From: Deltaproteobacteria bacterium
Lineage (GTDB): Bacteria > Desulfobacterota > Desulfobacteria > Desulfobacterales > BuS5
Length of the DNA stretch: 16,587 nucleotides
Assembly: GCA_021157555.1 (NCBI GenBank)
Contig: JAGGWL010000182.1
Coordinates: 1-16,587 of the forward strand
Direction of reading: 5' to 3'
Part shown: positions 1 to 7,417 of the stretch, one piece after another
How positions within the stretch are numbered: the stretch's first letter is position 1
How the letters are laid out: every line of letters begins with the position of its first letter
Position numbers and translations under genes: made by a program
Notes under the pieces: generated by a model
Seen by the model: the letters and a program-made list of their open reading frames with translations, nothing else
The model's database searches: none
Told to the model about the DNA's origin: nothing

Positions 1-2556
1 GGCGCCGTCTGCAACCAGGCTTATGCTTCCGGACATGAACAGCTTTGCGATCAAAATCACAGTTTGCAGTTCCCCCCAACCATAGGGACGCCCGGCAAAA
101 TGGCGCACCAGTTCAGAAAGGATGACCAGTTGATTGCCGGCTGTTTTAAGATCAATGAATGTTCTGATCTCCTTGATATCCAATGGTTCAGCTTTTTCAA
201 ACTCCATCATCAACTGCTGCTGAATAATGTCATCAGAAAGTAGAACATGTTTAATCTCCTTTAGAGGTTCGTCAAATTGTATGGTCAGATAACTGTATTT
301 GCTGAAAACATTCTGAATCAGGTGGTCAAAAGCCTCATCCAGAATTTTGGAGGTGGTTTGACCTTTTATTTCGAGTCCCTTTCCCAGGGCAAAATACTCA
401 GCCTGTCCAAGCATTATATCGACCATATCAATCAGACGATTTTTCCGGGTTCGATTTTCATCAGCCCGGTCCCTTAGAATTTGTTTTAAATTGGTGGAAG
501 CAGCAGCATCGCTTTTATCCATAATATATCTAACAGTCTGAAGATAGATGCGGATTTCGTTAATCAGATTTTTGTCATCAACAAGTTTTGCAATGACATG
601 ACCGTCCTTATTGGCACTATACAGGTTGCATTTTGCAGGAATAAACAGGTCGTATTCATCATGCAGGGGACTGATAATCTCAATACCCAGTTCATCTTTC
701 AGCTCTTTGCCCCAGATACGGTCATCGCAAATACGACTAAAAGAGTAATCGTTTTTATAAGGTATGTAGCGATGTTTGCTTTTTCCTTTTAGAATATCAT
801 CAAAAATAATTTCGCCTAAAAATTGAGATTCAGCGCCGGAAGGAATCTCCACATTTTTGATTTCACGAGAAACTTCCTGTTCATCATTGGTCAGAAAAAA
901 ATAAAGATCGCCATTGCGATTGATAAGGTTCTGTTTTTCAAGACGCTCAAGGGATGCTTCGATTTTTTGTTTTAAACTAATCCTGTCCGCATCCACCTGA
1001 TCAATACAAAGAGTCACGAGGTTATTAACATTAGGCTTTATCAGCTTCACATACCTGATTAAAAACAGCGTTTGAAGCAGGTGAAGGTCAAAGGGCATTT
1101 CCAGACTGAAATTTTCTCCGGCGTTGTTGATACTCAGCATAACCGCTGTATCCAAAAAATTCTCGATAGAGGGGAAAAATTCATAAAGCGGAACCAGTGC
1201 GCCGATATCTTTGGATGAAAGACTGATGGCCGCAGATTGAAAAGCATCAAGCATGGAACGTTCACCACGTGCGAGATGTAACCCCGTGGCCCCGGCCTTG
1301 CGGATAGATTCAAAAATATTCTGGACAAGCTGAAAATGAAATGGCGTAAAGGGATAGTTTACTTTAAAAATATTAGAATCACTGAATTTTTTCAGGGTGG
1401 TACTGTCATGGGAAAAACTGAGCTGACTTTTTAAGATATCGCCTTTTTCTTTAAAAAGATCATCAAGTTCTATTTCCGCTGCTTTTGTTTTTTCAAGGAG
1501 TCTGGCCTGAATTACTTCGTCTGTATTGGAACTCGACAAAGAGAGTCTTGTATTAAAGCGGCCCTGAATCTTGGAAAAATCATTTGCCTTGGATGCCTTG
1601 ATATCTCCAAGCACCGCATCAATATCTTCCTGGGAGGTAACTATCACCCACACCTGACCATTATAAATACGCCCAAGATCCTCCACAATGGTCTGAAGGT
1701 TTAACATCAGATGAGTATCATTGCCGATGAACTGGCCTATTTCATCAACCAGAAATACTATCCGATAATTTTGTGATCGGGAATTCAGATATTCCCTTAT
1801 CCGTTTTGCAAAATTTTCTACAGTAAGATTAAATTCATTTTCAGCTTTTTCAATCCAGTCGGTTACAGCCTGAGCGCTTTTTCCCAGTACCATTGAAAGG
1901 GTTTCAACGATCTCATCCTGATAAAGCGCATAGGCATCCCTTTCTTCTTCCCATTTGGAGGCATTACGTTCAAAAAATTTATTTTTGAACTCATCGTACT
2001 TGCCTTTTTTTACGAGATATCGCTCTATTTCCGATAGATGCAGGTAGTCACCACAAAACCCCTGGCTCTCGTTAAATACCCGCCAAAAGGTTGAAAGCAC
2101 TGCGGATCGTCCGTCATTGGAATCGGCCTTGCTGTCAATATTGAACAGGATGATCTCCGCATCAATATTGGCAATCCGTTTTAAATCTCCCAGCAGCATA
2201 GGATCAGTGATCTTATCGTTAAAAAAATCGACCGCTTTTTTTTCGGCCCCTGTTTCAGGATTGACGGTATTATGGTTGCCAAGCAAATAAGAAAGGATCT
2301 TGATAAAGTGGGATTTTCCTGATCCGAAGAAACCGGAAACCCAGACACCAATACGACTCGTTATGACAGGGTCATGGGTATTATCAATTGCAGAAAGATA
2401 GGCTGAAATAAACTTTCGTAAATGCTTATCAAGCTCACGTGTAACAACATATTCATCCAACTCTTGCCAGACGACAGCCTCATCTAACTGATCGGCTTTG
2501 ACAACACCGTTAATGGGGCGTGAAATATCCTTTTTAAATATTTCTTTTATTTGCAT
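1..2556 (-). CDS. brxC: BREX system P-loop ATPase BrxC (N-terminal 852 codons, cut by window edge)
   Basis: BrxC is the large P-loop ATPase of BREX phage defence, a relative of PglY; it is about 1,200 residues in the family, so about the last third is missing here. The frame starts at ATG 2556-2554, with a GAGG ribosome site 8 bases upstream, and stays open to base 1. Visible: Walker A GFFGSGKS at residues 75-82, and a Walker B-like strand RIVFLVDE at about 265-272, followed by GQFIG. The N-terminus (IKEIFKKDISRPINGVVKAD) is typical of the family. A sensor-like segment (VWVIVTSQEDID) follows the Walker B region, as in AAA-type ATPases. It lies downstream of brxA and brxB in the same direction, which fixes the assignment. 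The family's exact biochemical role in restriction and methylation is not settled. Confidence 0.93.
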   Translation of the reverse strand, partial: MQIKEIFKKDISRPINGVVKADQLDEAVVWQELDEYVVTRELDKHLRKFISAYLSAIDNTHDPVITSRIGVWVSGFFGSGKSHFIKILSYLLGNHNTVNPETGAEKKAVDFFNDKITDPMLLGDLKRIANIDAEIILFNIDSKADSNDGRSAVLSTFWRVFNESQGFCGDYLHLSEIERYLVKKGKYDEFKNKFFERNASKWEEERDAYALYQDEIVETLSMVLGKSAQAVTDWIEKAENEFNLTVENFAKRIREYLNSRSQNYRIVFLVDEIGQFIGNDTHLMLNLQTIVEDLGRIYNGQVWVIVTSQEDIDAVLGDIKASKANDFSKIQGRFNTRLSLSSSNTDEVIQARLLEKTKAAEIELDDLFKEKGDILKSQLSFSHDSTTLKKFSDSNIFKVNYPFTPFHFQLVQNIFESIRKAGATGLHLARGERSMLDAFQSAAISLSSKDIGALVPLYEFFPSIENFLDTAVMLSINNAGENFSLEMPFDLHLLQTLFLIRYVKLIKPNVNNLVTLCIDQVDADRISLKQKIEASLERLEKQNLINRNGDLYFFLTNDEQEVSREIKNVEIPSGAESQFLGEIIFDDILKGKSKHRYIPYKNDYSFSRICDDRIWGKELKDELGIEIISPLHDEYDLFIPAKCNLYSANKDGHVIAKLVDDKNLINEIRIYLQTVRYIMDKSDAAASTNLKQILRDRADENRTRKNRLIDMVDIMLGQAEYFALGKGLEIKGQTTSKILDEAFDHLIQNVFSKYSYLTIQFDEPLKEIKHVLLSDDIIQQQLMMEFEKAEPLDIKEIRTFIDLKTAGNQLVILSELVRHFAGRPYGWGELQTVILIAKLFMSGSISLVADGA

Positions 2557-2602
2557 TACATATTCCTCATTGAGATAAAATAAGACAATCTACTCTTTTC
2601 TC

Positions 2603-2664
2603 GTTCCCACGCTCCAGCGTGGGAATGCGTACCATATTGGGTTCCCACGCTGGAGCATGGGAAC
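2603..2664. repeat. Nested palindromic repeat in the brxB-brxC gap
   Basis: Two facing copies of a palindromic unit. The left copy, 2604-2625, is TTCCCACGCT-CC-AGCGTGGGAA, a perfect 10-bp stem. The right copy, 2641-2664, is its near-exact reverse complement, with one difference in the shared 23 bases. The whole block can fold either as two small hairpins or as one long one. There is no T-run after it on the brx strand, so it does not look like a standard terminator. A degenerate copy lies at 10303-10335. It occupies much of the 141-bp brxB-brxC gap. Confidence 0.9.
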
Positions 2665-2697
2665 CAGGCAACCAAGTACTTTAAACTTTAGGCATTT

Positions 2698-3270
2698 TCA
2701 TATAACTAACTGAAATGCTCTGTAATAATTAGTTTCCTTAAGTTTTCCGAAAAGTCTTAATCCCTGCCCTGTGTATATTCCGGGATAAAACATAACAAGG
2801 GGCGTATCTTTCATTAATGAGTGCAGATTATTGAGAAAGTTGTGGCTTCTGAGTAATGGATATGTGCTGCCGACACCTGAAACCAGAACAAGATCATTTG
2901 TCTGTGGTTTTGCTTTTTGGACAAAGGCTTTGGCGATCTTTTCAGCGCCCAAAGGGCCTTTCAAAGCCTTTAACAACTCCTGATCACCTTTTTGCCGTTG
3001 AATTTGAATGACCCGCTTCAACAGTTTTCTTTTTTTCAGGTGATTGATAATCAGCTCAAACAAATTTATATGGATGAAGTTCAGACCGGGTTTTTTTTGG
3101 GGAAGCCGGCGCAATATAAACCGGATATGGTCTCTTGTTTCCAGCTCGTATTCAGGAGGATAGTCGAAAATATAAAACCCGATTTCATTTCCCAGGCCTG
3201 CATTGTTCAGCAGTTTGTCTGATATTAGACGGTCAATAATCTTATCCAGCCGATTTTTAAAAGAGAGCAT
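2698..3270 (-). CDS. brxB: BREX protein BrxB (DUF1788 family)
   Basis: A 190-residue protein recognised as the DUF1788/BrxB family, the second gene of type 1 BREX operons. The molecular function is not established; the protein is part of the core BREX set. Family-like features: an N-terminal FKNRLDKIIDRL helix, the segment NEIGFYIFDYPPEYELETRDHI at about residues 28-49 (which in other members is followed by a similar hydrophobic stretch), LVLVSGVGSTYPLLRSH near 127-143, and a PLVMFYPGIYTGQGLRLFG segment near 153-171. The length fits the family. The start ATG 3270-3268 is preceded by AAGGA at 8 bases. It is 154 bp from brxA and 141 bp from brxC, unusually loose for a BREX operon because both gaps hold repeats. 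No strong promoter was seen in the gap, so read-through from the fic promoter is likely. Confidence 0.88.
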   Translation of the reverse strand: MLSFKNRLDKIIDRLISDKLLNNAGLGNEIGFYIFDYPPEYELETRDHIRFILRRLPQKKPGLNFIHINLFELIINHLKKRKLLKRVIQIQRQKGDQELLKALKGPLGAEKIAKAFVQKAKPQTNDLVLVSGVGSTYPLLRSHNFLNNLHSLMKDTPLVMFYPGIYTGQGLRLFGKLKETNYYRAFQLVI

Positions 3271-3288
3271 AAATATGTTCCTTGTTTT

Positions 3289-3350
3289 TTATATGAAAGT
3301 GCCTAAAGTGGCAGAGACAAGGCATGCTGGTTATATGAAAATGATAAATT
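3289..3350 (+). repeat. Dispersed 20-mer (3331-3350) plus partial copy (3289-3300)
   Basis: TTATATGAAAATGATAAATT at 3331-3350 is one of three near-identical copies in the window (others at 5913-5932 and 14870-14889). A partial copy, TTATATGAAAGT, lies about 40 bases upstream. All are in gaps between genes. The function is unknown. Confidence 0.6.
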
Positions 3351-3360
3351 TATATCCGAA

Positions 3361-3381
3361 GGGCGAACACAAGGTTCGCCC
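3361..3381. repeat. Palindrome GGGCGAAC-n5-GTTCGCCC in the brxA-brxB gap
   Basis: Perfect 8-bp inverted repeat with the 5-base loop ACAAG. It is GC-rich against an AT-rich gap, and the flanks (CGAA before, CCTAC after) resemble the palindromic intergenic repeats common in this kind of genome. No T-run follows on either strand that would make it a clear terminator. It could stabilise or attenuate the brx transcript between brxA and brxB. Confidence 0.75.
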
Positions 3382-3424
3382 CTACACATTTTCATATTTT
3401 GTTGTATCCGCCAGGGCATAACCG

Positions 3425-4045
3425 TTATTGCGTTGCCTGCATACAGCGTAAAACATACCATTCTGAATGGCTGGTTAAATATTTCCTGATCTCCGGTAAA
3501 ATAATGACGGGCTGAATTTGCCCTGATCGTGTACTATTAATATAGTGGGATTCAGCTAAAATTCTGAATACAACCTGTTTTAGCTTGGCATAAGTCGATT
3601 CTGTCCATTCCAAAACATGCGGATCAGATTGAGCGCATATTTCAATAAAATATTTCCAGTCTTTGACGCTGATTGCAGGTTTAAATGTTCTCCAATGTTC
3701 TCGTACAACCTGATCTAAAAAATCTCCAACAAGTCGGCTGTATTTAATCGCTGCTGATAGAAGAGCCTGAACAGATACATCATTATTGCCTTTACAGATC
3801 AGCTCCCATAGATCCGGTTTCATCAGGGTTAACCTGTTTTTGATTAACTGCGCTTGTCTTTTGGCAGCTATCGGACTTCGCTTCTGGAGGACATTATCGA
3901 CTATAATCGCCTGATGCCATTGGTCATCGTTAACCTTATTCAGCAATAATTGGGCAATTTTACGGCTTTCGGTTATAAGGAGTGAGCCTGCAACAATGTC
4001 ACCAGTATAATTTTTTGTTCTATTATTTTTGTTTTGTACAGCCAT
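3425..4045 (-). CDS. brxA: BREX protein BrxA (DUF1819 family)
   Basis: A 206-residue protein of the DUF1819/BrxA family, normally the first core gene of type 1 BREX operons; family members are all-helical proteins reported to resemble the RNA-binding antitermination protein NusB. Visible: the N-terminal segment YTGDIVAGSLLITESRKIA at about residues 14-32, in which the GSL motif and following residues are characteristic; the middle segment ALLSAAIKYSRLVGDFLDQVV near 91-111; and a C-terminal ILPEIRKYLTSHSEW near 182-196. The length is usual for the family. The ATG at 4045-4043 follows the fic stop codon by 20 bases. The nearest AGGA is about 18 bases upstream, too far for a good ribosome site, so translation may be coupled to fic. 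Confidence 0.9.
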   Translation of the reverse strand: MAVQNKNNRTKNYTGDIVAGSLLITESRKIAQLLLNKVNDDQWHQAIIVDNVLQKRSPIAAKRQAQLIKNRLTLMKPDLWELICKGNNDVSVQALLSAAIKYSRLVGDFLDQVVREHWRTFKPAISVKDWKYFIEICAQSDPHVLEWTESTYAKLKQVVFRILAESHYINSTRSGQIQPVIILPEIRKYLTSHSEWYVLRCMQATQ

Positions 4046-4065
4046 TTTTTTAGTAACGTCGTTTC

Positions 4066-4878
4066 CTATGAACTTCTTTGATTTCTTTCATCTTGCTTTT
4101 TTCGTGCTTTTTCAACAAGACTCATTGAATCTTTCCATGCTTCTTTGCAAAAATTTCTAAACTGAATCAGTTTATCATTAACAGGAATCATAGCAGAATT
4201 TCTGTTCGGAGGATTAACTTCCAAAGAATAACGAGAAAGACAAAGAATATACTCCCTTCGTTTTAGCTTTGGAATCATAATTGGTGGGTAACCAGCTTTT
4301 AGTACTGGAAGATTTGCTATAAGCCTTGCTATTCTGCCGTTTCCATCAAAAAAAGGGTGTATCCAAACAAAACCAATGTGAATGTCAGCATAAGCTGATA
4401 TAGCCTCATCCGGTTTTTCCGTGGAATTAATTTTAATATTTAAAAGATCTATCCATTTTTTCATTAAAACAGGAACGTCATTCGGTACTGCATATTCATA
4501 AAAAACCTGTTTCTCACCGTCTACAAGGTAAGTTCCATTTGGTTCTACCTTCCAGCCGCCAATTGGTTTGTAAACATCAAAAATAGATGTTGTTTGAACT
4601 GCTTTGTGTAAAAGAAGTATATCTGATTCAGTTATTTCAGAAGAGCGATCAACCATATCATAAAGTAAATCAATAGCACGGGCATGACCCACAACTTCCT
4701 GGTGATCTTTTAAAGGTTTCCCGGAAACGGTAAGGCCTTCCTCTATTACAAATGCTGTTTCACCGAGTGTTAAAGTATTGCCTTCTATAGCTGTACTTTC
4801 ATGAGTCCACAAATTACGAAGTTGCGCTACTAATGCTTTTCTTATGTCTTTATCTAAATTTTTTAAAAAATTAAGCAT
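4066..4878 (-). CDS. Fic-domain protein (class II, probable AMPylase), first gene of the BREX operon
   Basis: A 270-residue Fic protein. The active-site motif HPFFDGNGRIAR starts at residue 174, with all key positions present: the base His174, the metal-binding Asp178, and the phosphate-binding Gly/Arg182 and Arg185. This predicts transfer of AMP from ATP to a hydroxyl on a target protein. An N-terminal inhibitory motif (S/T)xxxE(G/N) is present as STAIEG at 28-33, so it is a class II, self-inhibited enzyme. A flap-like segment lies near 126-140. The N-terminus is shorter than in many class II members. It lies 20 bp before brxA on the same strand and about 90 bases behind a good promoter, so it should be the first cistron of the BREX transcript. 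No antitoxin-like partner was seen. No convincing ribosome site precedes ATG 4878; a dispersed repeat ends just upstream. The target is unknown; a regulatory or abortive role in defence is an inference. Confidence 0.93.
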   Translation of the reverse strand: MLNFLKNLDKDIRKALVAQLRNLWTHESTAIEGNTLTLGETAFVIEEGLTVSGKPLKDHQEVVGHARAIDLLYDMVDRSSEITESDILLLHKAVQTTSIFDVYKPIGGWKVEPNGTYLVDGEKQVFYEYAVPNDVPVLMKKWIDLLNIKINSTEKPDEAISAYADIHIGFVWIHPFFDGNGRIARLIANLPVLKAGYPPIMIPKLKRREYILCLSRYSLEVNPPNRNSAMIPVNDKLIQFRNFCKEAWKDSMSLVEKARKKQDERNQRSS

Positions 4879-4888
4879 GTTAAAAACT

Positions 4889-4916
4889 TTAGGAACGGGG
4901 ACGAAATAACTTCCCC
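4889..4916 (-). repeat. Dispersed element TTATTTCGTNCCCNTTCCTAA, copy 1
   Basis: Read on the minus strand it contains GTTATTTCGTCCCCGTTCCT, and 5-bp GGGGA/TCCCC arms can pair around it. Related copies lie at 7418-7445, 10471-10492 and 13706-13727. This copy lies in the leader between the fic promoter and the fic start codon. Confidence 0.65.
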
Positions 4917-4936
4917 AAGGAGGCTCACAGATTTAG

Positions 4937-5224
4937 GTCAGGTTTGTTCGATCTACCTGCAATACAAAAAACAGTAATTATACCCTCCTTTCCAAACGGT
5001 TTCAAGAAGAAAAGATTTCATATCTTGCAAAAAAAACCGATGTCTTATATCCAGTAGGGGCGACTCTTGTCCTCGTTCCTAAGAAAGCCATAGAAAACTA
5101 TCTATACTTACAAGAAAAAAATCGATTTGGATTTCAAGAAACAATAGCCTTTTATGATTTAATAAATTCACGGAATGTGTCAGTCCATTTACCTTTCATT
5201 GCCGGTATTTTAAGAGATTCTTGA
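4937..5224 (+). other. Unexplained open frame without a start codon, possible gene relic
   Basis: 95 codons are open from just after a TAG (4934-4936) to TGA at 5222-5224, with no ATG. The translation reads like real protein in its middle part (LYPVGATLVLVPKKAIENYL and neighbouring residues, at about 5046-5105), but I do not recognise the family. It overlaps the 3' end of aat on the other strand by about 73 bases, and the fic promoter lies within it. It may be the tail of a decayed gene or chance. A partial resemblance of 5053-5077 to the GTAGGGGCGAA repeat flank is also present. The rest of the 4879-5151 gap holds the promoter and repeat listed separately. Confidence 0.2.
4977..5005 (-). promoter_or_regulatory. 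Sigma70-type promoter of the fic-brx operon
   Basis: On the minus strand: -35 TTGAAA at 5005-5000, a 17-bp spacer, and -10 TATAAT at 4982-4977. This is 11 of 12 consensus bases at ideal spacing. It points at fic, and the predicted start near 4970 leaves a leader of about 90 bases that contains a dispersed repeat. Confidence 0.75.
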
Positions 5225-5856
5225 AGCTGCTCAAGAAACAGGCTCCTCGGTATCTCCCTTGCGCCCAAGCTTAGCAGATGGTTTGTGGTAACCTGGCAAT
5301 CTATTAAGTCAAAGGAAAATCTGTTTAGATATTCCACCAGACTGACAAAGGCTGTCTTTGAAGCATTGCTGGCACGGGTAAACATTGATTCTCCAAAAAA
5401 ACATCGTCCCAGGGAGACTCCGTACAATCCACCTGCCAGTTCTCCTTGATACCACGCTTCAATGGAATGGACAAAGCCTGCTTCATGCAGGAGGGAGTAC
5501 GCTTTGATCATTTCGTCTACAATCCAGGTGCCTTCGTTATTTTTACGTTTTACCGAGCTGCAGGCTTTTATTACTCTATCAAAAGCGGTATCGGCTGTAA
5601 TATGAAAACGGCCCTGTTTTATTATCTTTTTAAGTGATTTTGAGACTTTGAGTTCTTCAGGGTAAAGTACAAGGCGAGGATCAGGAGACCACCATAAAAG
5701 AGGTTCTTCATCTGAAAACCAGGGGAAAATTCCCTGACTATAGGCCAGCAAGAGACGTTCCAGGCTCAGGTCTCCGCCAACTGCCAGAATGCCTTCCGGT
5801 GTTGCAAGGCGAGGAGATGGAAAGGCTAATTGTTCGGGTAAGATAAAAATTGGCAT
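5152..5856 (-). CDS. aat: Leucyl/phenylalanyl-tRNA-protein transferase
   Basis: Aat moves leucine or phenylalanine from aminoacyl-tRNA to proteins with an N-terminal Arg or Lys, marking them for ClpAP degradation (N-end rule); it acts in the cytosol. The 234-residue length is typical. Family motifs in order: GGDLSLERLLLAYSQGIFPWF at about 27-47 (active-site pocket), PLLWWSPDPR at 52-61, GTWI at 109-112, GESMFT at 155-160, ASNASKTAF at 162-170 and LIDCQ at 184-188. Glu156 and Asp186 fall at the same numbers as the catalytic residues of the E. coli enzyme. The start ATG 5856 is right for the family. It is the last gene of the minus-strand run that begins with nrdD, 102 bp behind the phosphoesterase fusion gene. 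No clear terminator was seen downstream. Confidence 0.97.
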   Translation of the reverse strand: MPIFILPEQLAFPSPRLATPEGILAVGGDLSLERLLLAYSQGIFPWFSDEEPLLWWSPDPRLVLYPEELKVSKSLKKIIKQGRFHITADTAFDRVIKACSSVKRKNNEGTWIVDEMIKAYSLLHEAGFVHSIEAWYQGELAGGLYGVSLGRCFFGESMFTRASNASKTAFVSLVEYLNRFSFDLIDCQVTTNHLLSLGAREIPRSLFLEQLQESLKIPAMKGKWTDTFREFIKS

Positions 5857-5912
5857 TCAGGGCCTGTACTCAAAAATTATATTTGATTTCAAATTTAATC
5901 GTACCCTATTTT

Positions 5913-5932
5913 TTATATGAAAATAATGAATT
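5913..5932 (+). repeat. Dispersed 20-mer, copy 2
   Basis: TTATATGAAAATAATGAATT, differing at 2 positions from each of the copies at 3331-3350 and 14870-14889 or fewer. It lies in the 102-bp gap between aat and the phosphoesterase fusion gene. Confidence 0.6.
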
Positions 5933-5958
5933 TTAAATGATGGAGTGCTGGTGAACGT

Positions 5959-7386
5959 TTACTTTCCTAAGGTAATAAGAACAACCTCCGGAGGGCAGTT
6001 AAACCTTACCGGAATTCCCGACGCTCCAGCGCCGTTTGATGTATAACCTGTAATTGATTCGTGCTCCCACAAGCCGGATACAAACCTACGTGGCAGCTTG
6101 CAATGGGTGAAAACAGGGCCAATATGCGGCAAACATATTTGTCCCCCGTGGGTATGGCCGCACAGGCACAGATCAATCTTTCTGCCATTAGTATCTTTTA
6201 TAATTTCCGGTGAATGAGCCACCAGGACAGTGAATGCCTTATCTGATACTTCTTCGAAAGCCTTTTCCAAATTATGACATTTGTAGTAATGCGGGTCATC
6301 AACTCCAATAAGGCTTAATTCGTCTTTGCCCCGTTTTAATGTAATAGAATCATTAATCAGAATGCAAATTCCGGCATCTTCGAGATCAGGTGCTGTCTCA
6401 AGACAGTCGTGGTTGCCCAAAACTCCGAAGACTCCGTCCGGAGTGTTGATATGTTTTATCAACTCGCAAATTTTGCAGTTTACATTATCAAAAGGACCGT
6501 ACATCTCCATCCGGTAGTCACCACCCAAAAGACAAACATCCGCTTTTATTCCCGACACTATTTCTATCAAGCGTTCAGAAAGGCCTTCAAGTCCGTCTAT
6601 ATGCAGATCACTTATAAAAAGAATTCGATATTTATCAAAAGACTCGGGCAGATTCGGGAATGATAAATTCACGGATTTCAGGCGGACCTGAACAGCATTA
6701 ATTTTTCCCTGATTATAGAGGCCAGAACATTTAAAAACCCCCTTCATAAGCCAGCGATAACAGACTACGTTCTCAAAATTAAGCATGCGCGCCAAAGGCG
6801 ACAAAGCCGTATGGCATGCGCGCCATTCGCGAAAACGCGCATTGGAACGAACTATGCAGTCGGGTTTGCTTTTATTAGATTTGTTTTTACCATGTTTTGT
6901 TGCAGCAGGTTTTATTTTATTGGAAGAAAGTATTTTCATAAAAAGTTTAGAACCAATCCAGGCCATGATAATAAATAAAAACAGAAGAACCAGAGTTTGG
7001 TTCCATGACAAAGAATAAAAGCGATGAAGAATCAAAAGGGGGAAAAGCCCTTCAAGGAATTGATCAAGCGGAAAAATATCACTTCCTGAGGCAATATTCA
7101 AACGTCTTTTGATAAAACTGGTAAAACTGTCTCCCGCCATGCCCAGGAACCCGGCCAGAAGACCGATCATAAGCGGAAAACCGAGCATAAAACCGAATAT
7201 AGATCCAGCCAGGGTTCCTGCCAAAAATCCTGTTATGGTTTTATGTTTTCCCAAAACAGGATAACCGTCAAAAAATTTGAGCCCGCAATCCACAGGATGC
7301 CTGGCAATTCCAGGAAAAAGAAAGGCAATCACAGGAGGAGCGCCGTTTATCAACAAAAGCAGAATTAATATTTTAAAAGCAAGCAT
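5959..7386 (-). CDS. Fusion: CDP-archaeol-synthase-like (DUF46/CarS) membrane domain + calcineurin-like metallophosphoesterase
   Basis: A 475-residue two-domain protein. Residues 1-150 form a membrane domain of the DUF46/CarS family (CTP-dependent activation of a lipid phosphate in archaea): hydrophobic segments near 5-25, 52-85 and 113-145, with the conserved FDGYPVLGKHKTITGF at 39-54, GDSFTSFIKRR at 85-95, and DQFLEG at 108-113. Residues about 155-234 are a basic, low-conservation linker. Residues about 235-475 are a metallophosphoesterase of the YkuE/YaeI type with all metal motifs: DLH (260-262), GGD (288-290), GNHD (324-327), AHSP (390-393) and GHTHGG (410-415). Activity could be on a lipid phosphate or pyrophosphate, which is inferred from the fusion only. 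The linker crosses a GC-rich direct repeat at 6783-6825. It lies 56 bp after nrdG. No good ribosome site precedes ATG 7386. Whether the real product is one protein or two is uncertain. Confidence 0.83.
   Translation of the reverse strand: MLAFKILILLLLINGAPPVIAFLFPGIARHPVDCGLKFFDGYPVLGKHKTITGFLAGTLAGSIFGFMLGFPLMIGLLAGFLGMAGDSFTSFIKRRLNIASGSDIFPLDQFLEGLFPLLILHRFYSLSWNQTLVLLFLFIIMAWIGSKLFMKILSSNKIKPAATKHGKNKSNKSKPDCIVRSNARFREWRACHTALSPLARMLNFENVVCYRWLMKGVFKCSGLYNQGKINAVQVRLKSVNLSFPNLPESFDKYRILFISDLHIDGLEGLSERLIEIVSGIKADVCLLGGDYRMEMYGPFDNVNCKICELIKHINTPDGVFGVLGNHDCLETAPDLEDAGICILINDSITLKRGKDELSLIGVDDPHYYKCHNLEKAFEEVSDKAFTVLVAHSPEIIKDTNGRKIDLCLCGHTHGGQICLPHIGPVFTHCKLPRRFVSGLWEHESITGYTSNGAGASGIPVRFNCPPEVVLITLGK
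6783..6825. repeat. GC-rich direct repeat inside the fusion-gene linker
   Basis: GCATGCGCGCCA occurs at 6783-6794 and again at 6814-6825 (31-bp period), followed by AAGGCG and TTCGCG, with further GCG-rich sequence to about 6845. Base composition stands out sharply against the AT-rich surroundings. It encodes the RFREWRACHTALSPLARM part of the linker, a peptide that looks like translated repeat and not a conserved domain. Confidence 0.7.
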
Positions 7387-7417
7387 AGTGATAAATTAGT
7401 CAAACAGAATTTCGATC

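Noticed and set aside
598..1328. Short open frames within 1-2556, such as 598-792 (+) and 1134-1328 (-)
   Set aside because: They lie inside the long brxC frame and have no family resemblance; they are shadows.
2603..2664. Rho-independent terminator after brxB
   Set aside because: Strong stems but no T-run follows on the minus strand, and the same unit occurs in the nrdD leader, so a repeat is the better call.
5053..5077. Resemblance to the flank and palindrome at 3361-3386 (GTAGGGGCGA...)
   Set aside because: Only about 19 of 25 bases match and the palindrome is lost, so it is not listed as a separate repeat.
6785..7018. 77-codon plus-strand open frame opposite the fusion gene
   Set aside because: It begins in the GC-rich repeat and is antisense to a well-supported coding sequence.
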